64,000 nucleotides of DNA, taken from Typha latifolia. Lineage: Eukaryota > Streptophyta > Magnoliopsida > Poales > Typhaceae. This document shows, one piece after another, positions 60,516 to 64,000 of this stretch (the stretch's first letter is position 1; each line of letters begins with the position of its first letter). The DNA is taken from assembly GCA_019914945.1 (NCBI GenBank), contig CM034100.1:6399209-6463208 (forward strand), in the 5' to 3' direction. Made by a program: the position numbers and the translations under genes. Under the pieces are notes generated by a model that was not told the origin of the DNA, searched no databases, and worked only from the letters and a program-made list of their open reading frames with translations.

Positions 60516-63500
60516 TTAATACTTCTTCGCAAGTTAAAAAATAATAATTATATTTAATGTAATATAAATTCTATATTAAAATAATAAAAAATAGTGAAAT
60601 TGTATTGAAAATTGGTAAAATGTTTTCTCAATGGCAAATATGTAAAATTTTTAATTAACTTGGTGGTATAAAATGAGAAAAGAAAATTATCAATTACTGT
60701 ATTAGTATGAGCCTAATTGTATTATACCAATATAAGAAAGCTTATTTTTTTTTAAAAAACCAATTTTTATTCCACAAATGGATGGATGCTAAATGTCTGG
60801 ATGCTAATCCTTGGCTGCAAAATTTTATTAGTCTTTGATCAACTCGATCTTTTATTGAGCATCTTAGATGGCAAGTCATACAACTCCAATCAGGTTCAGC
60901 TCATCAATAGTACTGAAAAAAACAAGAAACAAAACGAGTACTAAGGCATAGGGAATCAATAATGTATGAATATGATTGCATTAAAAAAAAGGCAATCCAA
61001 GAGATTGTATAAATGTAAATCTTCACATCAACTTGTATAGTAATTTTGCTCGTCCTGTCCTGAAACATGACCCTGACATGAATGGTGGAGCCCAAACAAA
61101 TGCAGCATTTCCGATACTTTACAAGAGCATAGGAGAAATTCATGGCGGAAAACTACGGGAATCAGATTTTACCATCAACTCATGAAAAGGGAACGAATTG
61201 TCCATTTGTATCTTTCCCCAAGCTATCATAAAATAAACTAGATATCTTAGCCTGACTGACACCAATTCTGCTTGCTCTCGTTTTCACAAATTAGCCTCCT
61301 CCAGACTTGAGTGCATTACTAAGCCTGCATTAGAGGGATCAGATTCCATTAAACTGATACAATCTTAAGAGAATTTTCATCTTATTTACACTTTAATTTG
61401 TGCTACCTTATGCTAATAAAGCATAGACATAAAGAGAGATGAGTAGGAGCTTCTTGAAGTATGTGTTGAATTAAATGACAAATATAGCCTAGTTTCATTC
61501 CTCTCCACTGCCAAACCCAAGACTTGTTTGTATGATTATTGTTAACATTTCATGTAATTTAACCTGTTTAAATCAATTGTTGTGCTGCTAATATCACTAC
61601 TATATTACTATATCTTATCTCTTTTGCTAACAATGATGAAGATGTTCCTTATATATCTTGACAATAAAAGCACCGCAAATTATTAGGCATGCATATAGTC
61701 AATCATACTGTAGTCTCTCATATAAACTACTAGTCATGATCAAAATAAAATTTCCACCAGCAAACAGTGACAACTGAGCAGGGTCATAAAATTTAAACCT
61801 TTCTCCTCTTGATAACCAGCATCAGCGATAATTTCTTGATCTAAATTAGGTCCTTATTGCAGCACTGCTGCTGCTTTGTAATCTCCTATCAAAGATTAAT
61901 AGAAGTCAAGCTGCCAGTCTTATATGTGACCACATCGCCCTCCTTGCAGCATCAATCACAGTTGTTTCAATTCTCTATCACAAATCAAAGATCCTTCGAA
62001 TAAACTCAGTCAAAACTAGAACTTTGTATTAAACAATTAATTATAATATGTCCTTAGATGCTGCTTCCTAGTATCTAAACCCTCAAAGGATGTGTGCCTC
62101 TCTCATTGACCCATTCTTTCGTACTGAATATAAGTTTTCTCCTCAGCTTTGTCTAAATTATTTGATTTTCCAACTGGTCATATATATTGATGAAACAATA
62201 GTCAGATAAGAAGGTATTTGCTTCTTACACCTTGCTTGAATCCCAGAATAAATTAGTGTGTTTCTATTTCACTTGTATTTCTAGCAGAAAGGCAGTTTGC
62301 ACACCCGACTTCATATCCAACTAATCCCAACAAAAGCAGATAACACACAGAAATGAGACTCTTCCTCTAGCTTGAGTAAGCTAATTCTTGCAGCTAAGGC
62401 TAGTTAAGACGTTTCTCTAGCTTGAGTAAGCTAGTCATTCCCTTAGTATTTTAACACCTAAACCATCCAAGAAAAGTATAAAGTATGAAGCATAAACTGG
62501 TACATTATTAACATGATCAATACATTTTACTATATAGTATAACCTAATGACTGTTTTGTCGAACTCTCAGGAGCACAAACCAACTTATAAAAATACATCT
62601 TTCAACATAATGTTTACCTGAAATATCATAATGCTTGTAAGTTTGGCAGAAGGAAAAATTACGTTTAATCTGAATTAATGAAAGAAATATTAAGAGCTCC
62701 GCATTTACCTGCTAATTTGTGTACACAAGGGCAACTGCACCTTTTAGCATCCTCCTGCCAGGTGAAAGTTGCATAAGCAAATTATTTTGAGCACTAAACC
62801 ATTGGAAGACAAAACAACCGGTGATAATAATTGAACAAATAATTTTTCTCAAAAAGATGGCTGAACAAACAACACATGATTTACTTTTAAGTCAATTTTA
62901 GGAAATGCATTTAGTGGTCTGAAAACCACTTCACTGGCCCGTATCAAACAAAATGATCAGAGTATCCAAAAATCTTGAGTGCTAAACTATAATTATTAAA
63001 GAAAATGACAAATAAGAGAGGCTTGTAAGAAGAAACAGTAATTGAGTTAAAATTATTGAAGCTTTCACTATCAGAAAAGGGAAAAGGAAAGATCAAGCAA
63101 ATATACAGAAGGTACTTGAAAATTGAACTTTGCAGTTATGTAATATCTGACAGCAATAGAAAGGGGTTCGTGAAAATTCAAAAATTGAAATAATTAAATT
63201 GAACAATTCAAAAAAGAAACAGATGAGTGATCACCAAATCATGGCGAACAGTTACCTGAAATTTGAAGGGGAGTGATGTGTAAGTCAAAACAAATAGAGA
63301 AAGCAGACTAGAAGGCCAGCCCTTGAAAATGCTTCCAACAGGAACAATATGCACCACTTTGGTGTATTTAAGCTTCTTGTTCATCCTACTTCACCAAGCA
63401 GGTCAGCCAGTTGTTTCCCATGATTGCATGAGTCGTTTCATAGTAGATAATGCCAAGAGCATCAAAAACGTGATTACTCTCATGCTTTCTACATAAGATC

Positions 63501-63627
63501 TATCAAGCCAAACCTGCACAAAGGCTTTCAACAGCTTATGCCAATTTACTTAGAATACAACTTCTACTAAAGGCCTCATGCCATGAAGGTTTCTTATGCC
63601 TTTTCATAAACAAGCCAACTATGCCAT
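60516..63627. other. AT-rich DNA downstream of the right-edge gene
   Basis: No protein-coding region that I can support. On the minus strand, isolated acceptor- and donor-like sites exist (for example at about 62707-62757, and TTTCAG|GTAACTG at about 63254), and a short frame starts at about 63386, but none assembles into a recognisable protein. Part of it may be a long 3' UTR of the gene ending at 63628. Confidence 0.35.
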
Positions 63628-64000
63628 TTACCACTGATTTGGGAATGCTTCTCTATAGTTCAAATCATCCCCCTGCGTAAGCTGTGTTATTGCAGAATCC
63701 CTTACACGGGAGTTCAGAAGCCTCTTTGATACTCTATCTTTCACAGTTACTTTCTTTTTAAGCATTGATGCTAAAGTTGTCTTCTTTATCTTCACTTCAA
63801 CTCCATTTTGAACTGATGTTTCTGTAGGTTGCCCAAAAGCATCAGAGTATGATGTTGAAGCAATAGCAGCTTTCCGCAAAACTTCTTCATTGTGCTCACG
63901 AACTTTTGCAAGTTTTGCTCGTTTTAGTGATTTCAAGTCTTTGTCTCTTTGGCGTACATTCTTCATCGCCTGCTTTGCCAGTTTCTCAACTGCGTCTGTG
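63628..64000 (-). CDS. C-terminal exon of an unidentified basic protein, partial
   Basis: The reading frame is open from the window edge to a stop at 63628-63630, giving 123 visible residues; the gene continues beyond 64000. The segment is Lys/Arg-rich and helical in character. It begins TDAVEKLAKQAMKNVRQRDK, continues KSLKRAKLAKVREHNEEVLR and contains KKTTLASMLKKKVTVKDR. It ends DDLNYREAFPNQW. I do not recognise the family. Charge and repeats of KXXK type suggest a nuclear or nucleolar protein, which is inference only. Codon use and lack of internal stops argue for a real gene. The upstream exons must lie outside the window. Confidence 0.7.
   Translation of the reverse strand, partial: TDAVEKLAKQAMKNVRQRDKDLKSLKRAKLAKVREHNEEVLRKAAIASTSYSDAFGQPTETSVQNGVEVKIKKTTLASMLKKKVTVKDRVSKRLLNSRVRDSAITQLTQGDDLNYREAFPNQW

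Noticed and set aside
61290..61330. A possible tiny terminal exon on the minus strand (LSNALKSGGG then stop, after an acceptor-like tgcag)
   Set aside because: No upstream exon could be joined to it, and short matches of this size occur by chance.
63233..63390. A minus-strand frame of about 47 residues starting MNKKLKYTKVVHIVPVGS and ending at a donor-like site
   Set aside because: It is followed only by an uncertain mini-exon near 62710-62752 whose frame is ambiguous. It may be part of a spliced 3' UTR, and there is no family match.
1..64000. tRNA genes, rRNA, CRISPR arrays, operons, bacterial-type defence or biosynthetic clusters
   Set aside because: None was seen. B-box-like ggttcga words (for example near 3015) lack a cloverleaf context, and the repeat arrays present have no spacer structure.

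Overview
The window is plant nuclear DNA. It is AT-rich, its genes carry many canonical GT-AG introns, and plant-type hAT, MULE, LINE and LTR elements fill the introns and intergenic space. Small conserved exons sit in very long introns, which fits a monocot with a mid-sized genome, possibly a palm. That placement is inference from general character, not from a diagnostic marker. There is no prokaryotic, organellar or viral gene cluster, CRISPR array, rRNA or recognisable tRNA.

Three protein-coding genes could be assembled exon by exon, all on the minus strand. From left to right they are: (1) an EMB1703-like plastid protein (8091-13853; three exons found, terminal exon not found in the window); (2) a SINA/SINAT-type RING E3 ubiquitin ligase (14684-27051; three exons, 331 residues, with an 11.1-kb first intron); (3) a ClpX-type AAA+ unfoldase, probably mitochondrial (37755-52646; 15 exons, 560 residues, every exon junction in phase). 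A fourth minus-strand gene enters at the right edge (63628-64000) with only its basic C-terminus visible. The genes look like independent neighbours, not a functional cluster.

The rest is mostly a record of transposition. Two hAT elements have transposase remnants and 8-bp target-site duplications (TSDs). One (2836-6556) is close to intact; the other (20450-24088) is heavily decayed and lies inside a tandem repeat in the SINAT intron. Two non-autonomous hAT elements also have perfect 8-bp TSDs (9418-10336 in an EMB1703 intron, 17180-17812 in the SINAT intron). Three MULE-like MITEs have 9-bp TSDs (26049-26255, 45918-46375, 50350-50746). There is also an RTE-type LINE fragment in a CLPX intron, an L1-type LINE split by an insertion (56340-59400), a degenerate LTR retrotransposon (about 30000-36300) and a probable 2.8-kb solo LTR (52973-55819).

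The strongest points for a second look are the three-level nested insertion at 2273-7480, the near-intact hAT transposase with a lost BED zinc-finger histidine, the missing last exon of the EMB1703 gene, and the alanine-rich tandem duplication in the CLPX targeting region. I found no convincing evidence of a previously undescribed multi-gene system.
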